Shown one piece after another: positions 47,391 through 56,736 of a stretch of DNA of 64,000 nucleotides. The notes beneath the pieces were generated by a model. The model was not told where the DNA came from, did not search any database, and saw nothing but the letters and a program-made list of their open reading frames with translations. Location: positions 115,541-179,540 of the forward strand of contig JAHQVJ010000224.1 in the NCBI GenBank assembly GCA_019634415.1, read 5' to 3'. This DNA comes from Myxococcales bacterium. GTDB taxonomy: Bacteria > Myxococcota_A > UBA796 > GCA-2862545. A program made the translations under genes and the position numbers. How positions within the stretch are numbered: position 1 is the first letter of the stretch; each line of letters begins with the position of its first letter.

Positions 47391-50300
47391 TCCTCCTCCA
47401 GGCGCGCCAGCTGCGCCAGCGCCCAGCGGAGGAAGCGAAACGGCCGCTCCCCCTCCCGCGGCGTGAACCGCACGGAGACCGCGACGGGCTCACCGTCGCT
47501 GATCTCGAACCGCTTCGGATGGCGCTCCACCACCTTCTCCAAGCGAGCCCGATCCAAGCTGCTGCTGGCGTGCAGCTTCAGCGCCACGCGCACGCGAAGC
47601 ACCGACGCCCGCTCGATCCCCAGCTCACGACAGATCAGCCGGCAGGAGAGCAAGCTCCCGAGGTTGCGAGCCGGATCGGGGAGCTGGCCGAACTCGGCCT
47701 CCAGGTCGTCGAGGAGCCCGTCGATGCCGGACGGCGTGTCCGCCGCAGACAGGCGCTTGTACCAGCCCAGCCGCTCAGTGACGTCCCCAACGTAGTCGTC
47801 CGGAAGGAAGGCATCGGCCGGCACCTCCACCTCGGGCTCGATGCGCTCCCGCTCGAGATCGCCGCGAGCCGCGTGCACCGCCTCGTCCAGCAGCTCCACC
47901 CACGTCTCGTAGCCCACCTGGTCGATGTTCCCGCTCTGGGCCGAGCCGAGCAGGTTGCCCCCACCCCGCAGCTGGAGATCCGCGGACGCCACCGAGAATC
48001 CACTGCCCAGGCGCTGGTTCTCCACGATCACCCTCAGCCGCTTGCGCGCGTCCGCCGTGATGGTCTCCGGAGTGAGCAGCAGGCACTGAGCCCGCCGATC
48101 CGAGCGCCCCACCCGACCGCGGAGCTGGTACAGCTGCGCAAGCCCGAACAGATCCGCTCGGTCCACCAAGATGGTGTTCACGTTGGGCAGGTCGACGCCG
48201 CTCTCCACGATGGCCGTGCAGACCAACAGATCGTAGCCACCCGAGATGAAGTCCACGAGCACTCGCTCCAGGCGCTCGGCCTCCATCTGCCCGTGGGCCA
48301 CCGCCAGCCGCACGTCGGGCATCCAGGAGCGCAGCTGATCGGCGAACCGATCGATGGTCTCCACCCGATTGTGCACCACGAAGACCTGCCCGCCTCGCTC
48401 CACCTCCCCCATCACCGCGTCGCGCACCCGCACCTCCGACATTCGCGCCACGGAGGTGCGAACGGCCAGTCGAGAGGTGGGAGCCGTGGCGATGACGGAC
48501 ATCTCCCGCACTCCCGACAACGCCATCTGCAGCGTGCGAGGAATCGGTGTGGCGGACATCGAGAGCAGGTCGACCTCGGTTCGCATCCGCTTGAGGCGCT
48601 CCTTCTGCTTCACCCCGAAGCGGTGCTCCTCGTCCACCACCACCATACCCAGCCGGCGGAACACCACCCGCCGCCCCAGCACCGCCGTGGTGCCGACCAC
48701 GATGTCGATCTCCCCGCTGCGAAGGCCCTCGAGCACCCTCGCCTCGTCGGCTGCACCCACGAAGCGACTCAGCATGGCCACGGTGACGTCCCGATCCGCC
48801 GCAAAGCGCTCCACGAAGCTCTTGTGGTGCTGGTAGGCGAGCACCGTGGTGGGACAGAGAACCGCCACCTGGCGACCCGACTCCACCACCCGCATCGCCG
48901 CACGCATCGCCACCTCGGTCTTGCCGAACCCCACGTCGCCGCAGACCAAGCGATCCATCGGGAAGGGCTTGTCGAGATCGGCCAGTACGGCGTTGATGGC
49001 ATCGGCCTGGTCAGGCGTCTCCTCGTAGGGAAAGCGAGCTTCGAACGCTCGGTAGCGCGGACCCAGCGTGTCGTACGGAGCGCGGGTGGCCACCTCTCGA
49101 CGCGCGTACAGCCGGAGCAGATCCTGGGCCATCGCCAGCAGGTGGTCTCGGACCTTGCCCTTCTTCTTGAACCACGTCTGCCCACCCAGGCGGTCGAGCA
49201 CCACCTTCGCTTCCGTGTTCGCCGGCGCATACCGTGAGATCTGGTCGAGCGCCGCCACGGGCAGGAACATGTGGTCCTCTCCCCGATACTCCAGCTTCAC
49301 GAAGTCCTGCGACACCCCGTGCTGCAGCTCGAGGCGGACCAACCCTCGGTACAGCCCCACCCCGTGGCGACGATGCACCACCGCGTCGCCGAGCTTGAGC
49401 TGGGACATGGAGCTCACGCCCCCCTCGAAGAGGGTGTGGGCACGCTGCGACCCACGGCTCCGGCGGCTGCCGAACAGCACCGACACCGGCACGAACGCCC
49501 AACCCGACTCGGGCGCCACGAAGCCCGAGGGAAGGTCGCCCGTGAGCACGCTCACCATGCCGCGCTCCATGTCGTCGACGGCGGACACCACCTTGGGGTG
49601 CATTCCGTGCGGATCCAGCATCTCGAGCAGCCGCGAGGCCCGCGCAGGCCCCTCCACCACCAGACCCACGCGCACGTCCTCGCCCGTGAGGCGAGCCAAG
49701 CGAGCCACCACCGGTGCGAGATCCGCCCCTCGCACCACCAGGTCGTCGGTGGGCCGGGCTCCGAGGTCCACGGCATGATCCGAGGGAAGGTCACTCACCT
49801 CGAGGGCCCCTTGCAGGTGCTCGAACACCTCCGCCGAGGAAACGTACCGCTGCTCGGGGGTCACCATGGGCTGCTCGCCGGGATCCATCAGCCCGTACCG
49901 GCGCGAGGCCATGGCCTCGAAGTCACGCAGCGACGCAGCCACGTCGCCGGGCAGGACCACGAGCGTGCGGAGGCCGTCCAGGGCGTCAAGGGGTGCCACC
50001 GTGGGGACGAGCGCGGGCAGCCAGTCCTGCAGCGCGCTGAAGGCTACGCCCGCGCGCAGATCGTCGAGCACTCGCTTGCGCCGCTCGGCCCCCTCCCCCC
50101 GCTCTCGGACGAGACGTCCCAGCACCTCCGAGGCATGCTCCTGCGCCGCCTCGTCCAGGCGTGCTTCCCGGGCCGGGAGCAGCGTGATGCGCTTCACCTT
50201 CTTCGCCAGCCGCAGCGTGCTCGGATCGAGACGCTGCAGGCGCTCCACCTCGTCGTCGAAGAAGTCGATGCGCACCGGCGCACGGGCGCTCGCCGGCCAC

Positions 50301-50821
50301 ACGTCCACCACGTCACCGCGCAGCGCATAGCGACCCGGATCGTCGGCACGAGCCGTGAGCAGGTAGCCACCGTCGGTGAGCCAGCCCGCCAGCGCATCCC
50401 GATCCAAGGTCTGGCCCACCTCGATGGTGCGGGTGCCTCGCGCTCGGGTCTGCGCGTCGGGCACCCGGGCCATCAGGGCGCGCGCGGTGGTCACCACCAC
50501 GAGATCTCCACCCCGAGCCACCTTCTCGAGTGTCTTCAGCCGCTGCCTGGGAAGCGCCGAGTCCGGGGAGAAGCCGTCGTAGGGGCGATTGTCGTCCGCC
50601 GGAAACGACTCCACCCGCCCGGGACGTGGATGGAAGAACCTCAGCGCCCGCACCAGCCGCTCGGCCCGGTCGGGCTGGTCCACCACCACGAGCCAGCGGC
50701 CTCCGGCAGACAGGCGCGCCAACACGAAGGCCAGCGCATCACCTGCCAGCCCCGACCAGGGACCGTCTCCCTGGGTCAGCAGCCTGCCTGCGTCCTGCAG
50801 GTAGGCCGTACGAGAGGTCAC
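47387..50821 (-). CDS. mfd: Transcription-repair coupling factor Mfd
   Basis: 1144 residues from a GTG at 50821 that overlaps the upstream stop (GTGA). The N-terminal UvrB-like module is present ('DNRPYDGFSPDSALPRQRL'), then the RNA-polymerase-interacting domain with 'GDAVVHRRHGVGLYRGL' near 484. The helicase motor has 'GDVGFGKTEVA' (about 630), 'DEEHRFG' (about 729), 'SMSATPIPRTL' and 'QLRGRVGRSDRRAQ'. The C-terminal TRCF domain follows ('FGQLPDPARNL'). It removes stalled RNA polymerase from lesions and recruits nucleotide excision repair. The operon context with a membrane protein and alr is unusual but the gene itself is typical in length. Confidence 0.96.
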   Translation of the reverse strand: MTSRTAYLQDAGRLLTQGDGPWSGLAGDALAFVLARLSAGGRWLVVVDQPDRAERLVRALRFFHPRPGRVESFPADDNRPYDGFSPDSALPRQRLKTLEKVARGGDLVVVTTARALMARVPDAQTRARGTRTIEVGQTLDRDALAGWLTDGGYLLTARADDPGRYALRGDVVDVWPASARAPVRIDFFDDEVERLQRLDPSTLRLAKKVKRITLLPAREARLDEAAQEHASEVLGRLVRERGEGAERRKRVLDDLRAGVAFSALQDWLPALVPTVAPLDALDGLRTLVVLPGDVAASLRDFEAMASRRYGLMDPGEQPMVTPEQRYVSSAEVFEHLQGALEVSDLPSDHAVDLGARPTDDLVVRGADLAPVVARLARLTGEDVRVGLVVEGPARASRLLEMLDPHGMHPKVVSAVDDMERGMVSVLTGDLPSGFVAPESGWAFVPVSVLFGSRRSRGSQRAHTLFEGGVSSMSQLKLGDAVVHRRHGVGLYRGLVRLELQHGVSQDFVKLEYRGEDHMFLPVAALDQISRYAPANTEAKVVLDRLGGQTWFKKKGKVRDHLLAMAQDLLRLYARREVATRAPYDTLGPRYRAFEARFPYEETPDQADAINAVLADLDKPFPMDRLVCGDVGFGKTEVAMRAAMRVVESGRQVAVLCPTTVLAYQHHKSFVERFAADRDVTVAMLSRFVGAADEARVLEGLRSGEIDIVVGTTAVLGRRVVFRRLGMVVVDEEHRFGVKQKERLKRMRTEVDLLSMSATPIPRTLQMALSGVREMSVIATAPTSRLAVRTSVARMSEVRVRDAVMGEVERGGQVFVVHNRVETIDRFADQLRSWMPDVRLAVAHGQMEAERLERVLVDFISGGYDLLVCTAIVESGVDLPNVNTILVDRADLFGLAQLYQLRGRVGRSDRRAQCLLLTPETITADARKRLRVIVENQRLGSGFSVASADLQLRGGGNLLGSAQSGNIDQVGYETWVELLDEAVHAARGDLERERIEPEVEVPADAFLPDDYVGDVTERLGWYKRLSAADTPSGIDGLLDDLEAEFGQLPDPARNLGSLLSCRLICRELGIERASVLRVRVALKLHASSSLDRARLEKVVERHPKRFEISDGEPVAVSVRFTPREGERPFRFLRWALAQLARLEEE

Positions 50822-51873
50822 GCCGACGTCTTCTCCGCGTCCTTGAGCGCCCGCAGCGCGCGCTTGGCATCCACTTGGGTCAGCCGCTCCCGGTAGAGCA
50901 CCAGCAGCGACAGGGTGAGCACCCAGCTGAGCAAGGCCGACAGTGTCTCCATGGCCACCATCGCCCCCATCGACGGCGCCGTCGGGTTCATCAGCAGCTC
51001 CATGAAGCGTCCGCCGAGACCGTCCGGAGCCCCGTCGATGGCCACGAACACCCCGAAGATCGCCACCTGCCAGACCAGGAAGTAGACGAGGAACAGCCGA
51101 AAGAGGCGCCCCCGCATGCCCCAGGTGAGCTGGCCCGACCGACGCAAGGCGGAGCGACCCGGGTCGAGCACCGCGATCATGTCGGTGAACGCCAGCTGCA
51201 GCGCATAGAAGATTCCGGGCAGGATCACCTGCTGACCCACGAACACAGCCTGTGTACGGCCGCCGTGGGGAGCTGCCACCTCGAGGGTGCGCCGCTGCAC
51301 CTCCGCCACCACCTCTGCCGTGGTGACCGTCTCCCCCGTCAGGGCAGCATGTCCCGACCGTACCCACGCGATCGAGGCTGCGGCACCCGCGAAGGTCCAC
51401 CAGATCAACGTCCACGCGAACAGCGGCAGCACCTGCACGAAGACCTCGATCCCCTGCATGGCCTGGCCCCCACCCGCCAGCTGGAAGGCGAAGGCGAACA
51501 GCAACGCGGGGAGCGCGAACAAGGCGGGCGCCCAGCTCACGAGCGACGCCGTCTCGCGCTTCGTGTACTGGATGCCGGCGTAGGCCAGCAGGAAGATCCC
51601 CACCACCAACGACAGCTGCAGGCCCAGCGACCTGGACTCGGCATCCATCTCCCGAATGCTGCCGGCCCACGAGATCACCTGGTGGCCCACCAAGCCCCCG
51701 AGCACGCCGAAGAGCAGTGCCGTGGGCAGCCCCACCTCCACCGTGCGGGCGGCGAGCTTCAGCCCCTCCCGCAGCGCCACGAGGGGATCCGTTCGGTGTC
51801 GCAGGATGGCCCTGAGAGCAGCTTCGTCTTGCGGATCCGCCGTGGGGTTCGCCTCGCCCTGTGCGTCCGTCAT
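50818..51873 (-). CDS. Polytopic membrane protein upstream of mfd
   Basis: 351 residues from the ATG at 51873, with GGAGGG upstream. After a 60-residue cytoplasmic start there are about seven membrane segments ('TALLFGVLGGLVGHQVI', 'LQLSLVVGIFLLAYAGI', 'WAPALFALPALLFAFAFQ', 'VLPLFAWTLIWWTFAGAAA', 'ILPGIFYALQLAFTDMIAVL', 'LFLVYFLVWQVAIFGVFV', 'LLSWVLTLSLLVLYRERL'). The layout resembles DUF975/glycerophosphoryl-type integral proteins but no family is certain. It overlaps the mfd start, so the three genes form one transcription unit. Confidence 0.75.
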   Translation of the reverse strand: MTDAQGEANPTADPQDEAALRAILRHRTDPLVALREGLKLAARTVEVGLPTALLFGVLGGLVGHQVISWAGSIREMDAESRSLGLQLSLVVGIFLLAYAGIQYTKRETASLVSWAPALFALPALLFAFAFQLAGGGQAMQGIEVFVQVLPLFAWTLIWWTFAGAAASIAWVRSGHAALTGETVTTAEVVAEVQRRTLEVAAPHGGRTQAVFVGQQVILPGIFYALQLAFTDMIAVLDPGRSALRRSGQLTWGMRGRLFRLFLVYFLVWQVAIFGVFVAIDGAPDGLGGRFMELLMNPTAPSMGAMVAMETLSALLSWVLTLSLLVLYRERLTQVDAKRALRALKDAEKTSA

Positions 51874-51997
51874 GGGCCCTCCCTCCACGGGGCCCCGATA
51901 ACCCGAGACCCTGGCTTGATTGCGTCGCCAACCGTCAGGGGAGCGGACGACGTGGCCGCGGGTATATCTTGCTGTCGCGACCGACGAGGAGGACGCA

Positions 51998-53179
51998 GTG
52001 AGGGTGTGGATGGGCGCGGTAGCGCTGGCATGGCTGGGATGCAACGGACCCAACAACGACGATCTGACGGTGACGGACGCCGACGCAGACGCAGACACGG
52101 ACGCAGACAGCGACATCGATGCCGACAGCGACGGCTTCACCTCCGACGTCGACTGCAACGATCAGAATCGCAACGTCAACCCCAACGCTCCGGAGCTGTG
52201 CGACGGGTTCGACAACAACTGCAACACGGAGGTCGACGAGCTGGGAGGCGTGTCCTTCGTGGGCAACAACGCGGGTGTGGACCGCACCGCGGAGTTCTCG
52301 AAGGGTACCAAGGAAGACCCGGTGGTCATCCAGCTGCAGACCGACGGTACCCTCAACGTGTGTCCGGGGACCTGGTACGTGGGACTCGACATCGATGCCA
52401 ACGTGCGGGTGCTGGGCCGAGACTCCGCCACCACCACCCTCGACGGAGGGGGCGCCATCCGCGGCATCTGGGTCGACGAGAGCGTGAACGTGGGGCTGAC
52501 CGGCGTCACCCTCACCGGCTTCGTCGACGACGACGAGGGCCAGCTCGGCGCAGCCCTACACTGCGACGGGGCCCAGATCATGGCGTCGGACATCGTGTTC
52601 GAGGGCGACCCCTCCAACGTGTACGGGGGCTACGCCTCCCTGATGAACGGCTGCGTGCTGCAGCTGGGCACCAGCGCATTCAACGGGGGCTCGGCCCAGT
52701 ACGGTGGCCAGCTGGCCATGAGCAACAGCCGCGCGACGCTGCTGGACGTGACCTTCGACGGGGGAACGGCCTCGGTGGCGGGTGGAGCGGTGGCAGTCGC
52801 CAGCGACCTACTCGACAACGGCTCGGACGCCACGAGCTTCGCGTGCACCGGGTGCACGTTCGAGAACGGCGTGGCCACCGACCCCACCAAGAAGACCACC
52901 CCTGGCGGCGGCGCCCTGTGGATCGGAGAGGAGGCCGAGGTCACGCTCACCGGCACCGAGCTGTCCGACAACAGCGCGGACGGACCCGGCGGAGCGGTGC
53001 TCCTCGACAGCCTGGGAGACGACTCGGCGGAGCTCGAGACGCTCGAGGACACCGAGTTCGACGGCAACACCGCGGCGGGCGGGGCCAACGACGTGTCCGT
53101 CCCAGCCGTCAAGGGTGGAGACTACGAGATCACCGAGACCGACGATCTGTCGTGCGACGAGTCGGCAGGCTGTCGCTGA
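51998..53179 (+). CDS. MopE-type metal-binding, beta-helix lipoprotein
   Basis: 393 residues from a GTG at 51998 behind GAGGAGG. MRVWMGAVALAWLGC is a lipoprotein signal with Cys15. A low-complexity Asp-rich linker (DADADADTDADSDIDADSDG) follows, then one copy of the MopE-like motif 'SDGFTSDVDCNDQNRNVNP' plus 'ELCDGFDNNCNTEVDE', proposed to bind metals. Residues of about 110-385 look like a right-handed parallel beta-helix ('VLGRDSATTTLDGGGAIRGI', 'GGQLAMSNSRATLLDVTFDGG', 'GGGALWIGEEAEVTLTGTEL'). It should lie on the cell surface. Its end overlaps the convergent small gene by 50 bases. Confidence 0.83.
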   Translation: MRVWMGAVALAWLGCNGPNNDDLTVTDADADADTDADSDIDADSDGFTSDVDCNDQNRNVNPNAPELCDGFDNNCNTEVDELGGVSFVGNNAGVDRTAEFSKGTKEDPVVIQLQTDGTLNVCPGTWYVGLDIDANVRVLGRDSATTTLDGGGAIRGIWVDESVNVGLTGVTLTGFVDDDEGQLGAALHCDGAQIMASDIVFEGDPSNVYGGYASLMNGCVLQLGTSAFNGGSAQYGGQLAMSNSRATLLDVTFDGGTASVAGGAVAVASDLLDNGSDATSFACTGCTFENGVATDPTKKTTPGGGALWIGEEAEVTLTGTELSDNSADGPGGAVLLDSLGDDSAELETLEDTEFDGNTAAGGANDVSVPAVKGGDYEITETDDLSCDESAGCR

Positions 53180-53582
53180 CCGCACGGTTGTCGTCGTCGA
53201 GCAGCGCCTCGCGCTGCTCCACGAGCCAGGAGAGCAGCTCGCCGCGGTCCAGACGAGCGCGCTCCTCCTCCACCAGCGCGCTTAGGTCTCGGAAGTCGAT
53301 CTCGTCGGCGTCCAGCTGCTGCTGCAGCGCACCGATCACCACGCGCTGGGGCCGCTCCAAGAGCGCGAGCAGCTCGGGGTGCGCCTCGAACCCTCGACCC
53401 TCTGGAATCACCTGGCCGCGCACCAGCCGTGCGAGTTCCTTGCGGAAGGCGGCTGGGTTGAGCTGGCGCAACTCCACCAGGCGCGCGTAGCCCCGCGGGT
53501 CCACCGCCGCGAGCTGACGGAGCTGTTCCTCGCGGCGACTTCGCGCGCGACGTTGTCCCGGAACGCGGCGCTTTGGCGGCAT
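53130..53582 (-). CDS. Basic, helix-rich hypothetical protein
   Basis: 150 residues from the ATG at 53582, with GGAGG upstream. The N-terminus is Arg/Lys-rich ('PKRRVPGQRRARSRREEQL'), then 'LRQLAAVDPRGYARLVELRQLNPAAFRKELARLVRG', 'HPELLALLERPQRVVIGALQQQLDADEI' and 'DLSALVEEERARLDRGELLSWLVEQREALL', consistent with amphipathic helices or a coiled coil. No family or membrane segment is recognised. It is divergent from the large Asp-rich protein gene and overlaps the beta-helix lipoprotein gene at its 3' end; the last 16 codons are the least certain. Confidence 0.55.
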   Translation of the reverse strand: MPPKRRVPGQRRARSRREEQLRQLAAVDPRGYARLVELRQLNPAAFRKELARLVRGQVIPEGRGFEAHPELLALLERPQRVVIGALQQQLDADEIDFRDLSALVEEERARLDRGELLSWLVEQREALLDDDNRAVSDSLPTRRTTDRRSR

Positions 53583-53667
53583 GGCGGCCTCCGGCGCGCA
53601 GGATAGCGGACAGCACAGCCCCTCGAGGCGCTATGCTTGCGCGTGCGCCGTGTGGAGGACGAAGTCC

Positions 53668-56600
53668 ATGGGTCAACGGACCACACCTGCCAACCTCCTC
53701 GTCGGAATGCTCTGCGTTGGCCTCACAGCGATCGCCCCACGCGCGGCGCACGCCGACCCCCTCGATCCCAACGCCTTCACGACCCTGGGCACGCTGTCGC
53801 CCAGCAACGACGTCACGGTGGACACCGACAAGGCGCTGATGTCGGACGGGGCCAAGGTGGCGGGGGTCATCGACGGCACGACGGGCATCGCGGTGTTCAC
53901 CTTCACCGACGTGGATCTGGACAACGTCACGATCGAGATCACGGGCTCTGCCCCGTTCGCCCTGTTGAGCACGGGCGACATCTCCATGACCAACGGAGCC
54001 CTGATCACGGCGTCCGGCGCCGGACCCGCAGGGGGCCCCAACGACAACGACGGGGAGGGAGCCGGCCCCGGACTCGGCAGCAACGTGGGCGGCGGTGGCG
54101 GCGGTGCGCACTGCGGAAACGGAGGCAACAGCACGGTGGACGGTGGCGACGCCTACGGTGACGTGGCGACCCTGCTCACGATGGGCTCTGGAGGCGGCGG
54201 CGGAGACGATGCCAACGGCGGCGACGCCGGAGGGGCCATCGAGCTGACGGCGCTGGGCACCATCGACATCGACGCCACCTCCGACATCGAGGCGTTCGGA
54301 GAGCAAGGCGGCCAGGCCGGAGACGCTGGCGGCGGCGGAGCGGGCGGCGGCGTGCTGATCACCGGCGTCGGTGGCGACATCGAGGGCGACATCGACGTGC
54401 ACGGCGGCGACGGCGGCAACGGCACCGGAGGCAACGCCACGGGCGGCGGCGGTGGTGGTGGTGGCTGCATCCACATCGAAGGCCTCACCTCGGTCACGGG
54501 CACCCTGAACGTCAGTGGAGGGCCCGCCGTCGACAACCCCGGTGACGATGGCGCCGACGGCGACGTCACCCAGGACCTCGACGCAGACGGCGACGGTGTG
54601 CTCGCCTCGGAAGACTGCGACGACACAGACGCCACGGTCTACCCGGGCGCACCCGAGATCTGCGACGGCCTCGACAACAACTGCAACACCGTGGTGCCCG
54701 GCATCGAGCGCGACAACGACGGTGACGACTTCGTCGAGTGCACGATCCACAAGGACGGCTGGGACGGAGACGCGTCCATTCTCGGAGGGGAGGACTGCGA
54801 CGACGGCGACGGAAGCGTGTATCCGGGAGCCGTGGACGTCTGCGGCAACGGCATCGACGACGACTGCGACGGTCTCGGTGATCACGGACCCAACGACGGC
54901 GTGGTGGGGGGCTACACCGACGACGACGGCGACGGCATCGACTACGACGACGAGGTGGCGGGAGGCACGAGCGACTGCAACGCCGACTCCGACGGGGACG
55001 GCATCGACGACGACGTCGAGGGGGCACTGGGGACCCGAGCGGATCGAGCCGACACCGACGGTGACGGCGTCGACGACGGAATCGAGATCGGCTCCGTCGC
55101 CAACCCCATCAACACCGACGGAGACGCGTTGATCGATGCGCTGGACGACGACGACGACAACGACGGCGTCGACAGCGACCAAGAGGACTACGACGGGATC
55201 CCGGGTCCTCTGTCCGACGACACCGACGACGACGACATTCCCGACTACCTCGACGCCGACGACGACAACGACGGGATCGACAGCGACGTCGAGGACGACA
55301 ACGGCACCTTCCGCCTCATCCAGGACACCGATGGAGACGGCTTCATCGACGGCGACGAGTGGCTGAACTGGCTGCGCGACGACCCGAACGTGACCTGCGG
55401 CGGCAGCCCGGATCCCTGTGACGACCTCGGCGGAGGCACCACCGGCGCCAACGACAACGATCCTTGGGATCGGGACGGCGACGGCATCATCAACCCACGC
55501 GACGCCGACGATGACGGAGACGGCATCATCACGGCCATCGAGGGCGGCGACGACGCGGAGTGCCACGTGCCGAACGGCGGCGACGGCATCCCCAACTACC
55601 TGGACTGGGACAGCGACGGCGACGGCATCGACGACGACGTGGAGGGCCAGTCCAACGACGCGGACGGCGACAACCTGCCAGACTACCTCGACTGCATCGA
55701 GGACGGCGTGAACGGCGACCAGGACGGCGACGGGATTCCAAACGGACGAGAGACCGAGATCACCGGCGACATCACGGCTCAGTCCAAGTTCGATACCGAC
55801 GACGACCTGATCCCCGACAACCTGGAGGTGGGGGACCCCAACTGCTTCCAGCCCACGGGCCCCTGCAACCCGCGCGACACCGACGGCCTGGGCGATCCCG
55901 ACATGGCGGACGTGGACGACGACGACGACATCCTAGCCACCAAGCTCGAGGTGGGGCTGTGCCCCGACGGAGCCATCCCCAGCCTGCTGCGCGACGGAAG
56001 CGACTTCCGCTTGACGTGCCCGGACGGCTCGCTGCACGTCCCCATGAACACCGATGCGGACATCGGGATGTGGTTCCCACTCTTCCCCGACGACGTCCCC
56101 GACTACCTCGACGCCGACGACGATGGCGACGGAACCCCCACGCGCGTCGAGGTGAGCATGGGGGATCCGGACATCGACGGGGACGGCATCTTCAACGAGT
56201 ACGATCCCGTCGACAACGATGGTCCCGAAGCCGACGCCGACGATGACGGCCTCCTCAACGCACAAGAGAGCAAGCTCGGGACCGATCCCTACGACGACGA
56301 CACCGACGACGACACGCTGAGCGACGGTGATGAGGTGGGGGACGCCAGCGCCCCGGTGGACTCGGATCGCGACACCCTCATCGACGCCCTCGACCCCGAC
56401 GACGACGACGACACGCTGCTCACCGCCGACGAGGGCACCCAAGACGTCGACGGTGACGAGATCCCGAACCACCTCGACGACGACAGCGACGCCGACGGAA
56501 AGCGAGACGGGCCCAACGACGGGCTGGACGACGCCGACTGCGACGGCGCCCGCGACTTCGAGGACCCTGCCGACTCGGATGGCCCCTGCGGGCGGGTCGG

Positions 56601-56736
56601 CCCCTTCCGCACCGGTCCCACCTACGACAACCAAGGCTGTGGCTGCACCGTGCCCACAGCCCCAGGCGGCGCGGTGATGTGGCTCGTCGCCCTCACGGCA
56701 GTCGCTGCCAGGCGGAGGCGGGGAGCTGCTCGCTGA
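53668..56736 (+). CDS. Giant Asp-rich calcium-repeat protein with MYXO-CTERM-like tail
   Basis: 1022 residues from the ATG at 53668 behind GGAGG. After a signal peptide (NLLVGMLCVGLTAIAPRAAHA) comes a Gly-rich, probably beta-helical region (about 50-310). Two MopE-like motifs follow ('DADGDGVLASEDCDDTDATVYPGA...EICDGLDNNC' and 'GEDCDDGDGSVYPGA...VCGNGIDDDCDG'). The long remainder is thrombospondin-3-like DxDxDG repeats. The C-terminus 'CGCTVPTAPGGAVMWLVALTAVAARRRR' is a MYXO-CTERM-type tail. The Asp content makes the encoding DNA a GAC-rich low-complexity stretch. It is probably surface-anchored and calcium-dependent. Confidence 0.87.
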   Translation: MGQRTTPANLLVGMLCVGLTAIAPRAAHADPLDPNAFTTLGTLSPSNDVTVDTDKALMSDGAKVAGVIDGTTGIAVFTFTDVDLDNVTIEITGSAPFALLSTGDISMTNGALITASGAGPAGGPNDNDGEGAGPGLGSNVGGGGGGAHCGNGGNSTVDGGDAYGDVATLLTMGSGGGGGDDANGGDAGGAIELTALGTIDIDATSDIEAFGEQGGQAGDAGGGGAGGGVLITGVGGDIEGDIDVHGGDGGNGTGGNATGGGGGGGGCIHIEGLTSVTGTLNVSGGPAVDNPGDDGADGDVTQDLDADGDGVLASEDCDDTDATVYPGAPEICDGLDNNCNTVVPGIERDNDGDDFVECTIHKDGWDGDASILGGEDCDDGDGSVYPGAVDVCGNGIDDDCDGLGDHGPNDGVVGGYTDDDGDGIDYDDEVAGGTSDCNADSDGDGIDDDVEGALGTRADRADTDGDGVDDGIEIGSVANPINTDGDALIDALDDDDDNDGVDSDQEDYDGIPGPLSDDTDDDDIPDYLDADDDNDGIDSDVEDDNGTFRLIQDTDGDGFIDGDEWLNWLRDDPNVTCGGSPDPCDDLGGGTTGANDNDPWDRDGDGIINPRDADDDGDGIITAIEGGDDAECHVPNGGDGIPNYLDWDSDGDGIDDDVEGQSNDADGDNLPDYLDCIEDGVNGDQDGDGIPNGRETEITGDITAQSKFDTDDDLIPDNLEVGDPNCFQPTGPCNPRDTDGLGDPDMADVDDDDDILATKLEVGLCPDGAIPSLLRDGSDFRLTCPDGSLHVPMNTDADIGMWFPLFPDDVPDYLDADDDGDGTPTRVEVSMGDPDIDGDGIFNEYDPVDNDGPEADADDDGLLNAQESKLGTDPYDDDTDDDTLSDGDEVGDASAPVDSDRDTLIDALDPDDDDDTLLTADEGTQDVDGDEIPNHLDDDSDADGKRDGPNDGLDDADCDGARDFEDPADSDGPCGRVGPFRTGPTYDNQGCGCTVPTAPGGAVMWLVALTAVAARRRRGAAR

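Noticed and set aside
54440..54470. GGC/GGT triplet run that might be mistaken for a repeat element
   Set aside because: It encodes the Gly-rich segment of a real protein in frame and is explained by coding.
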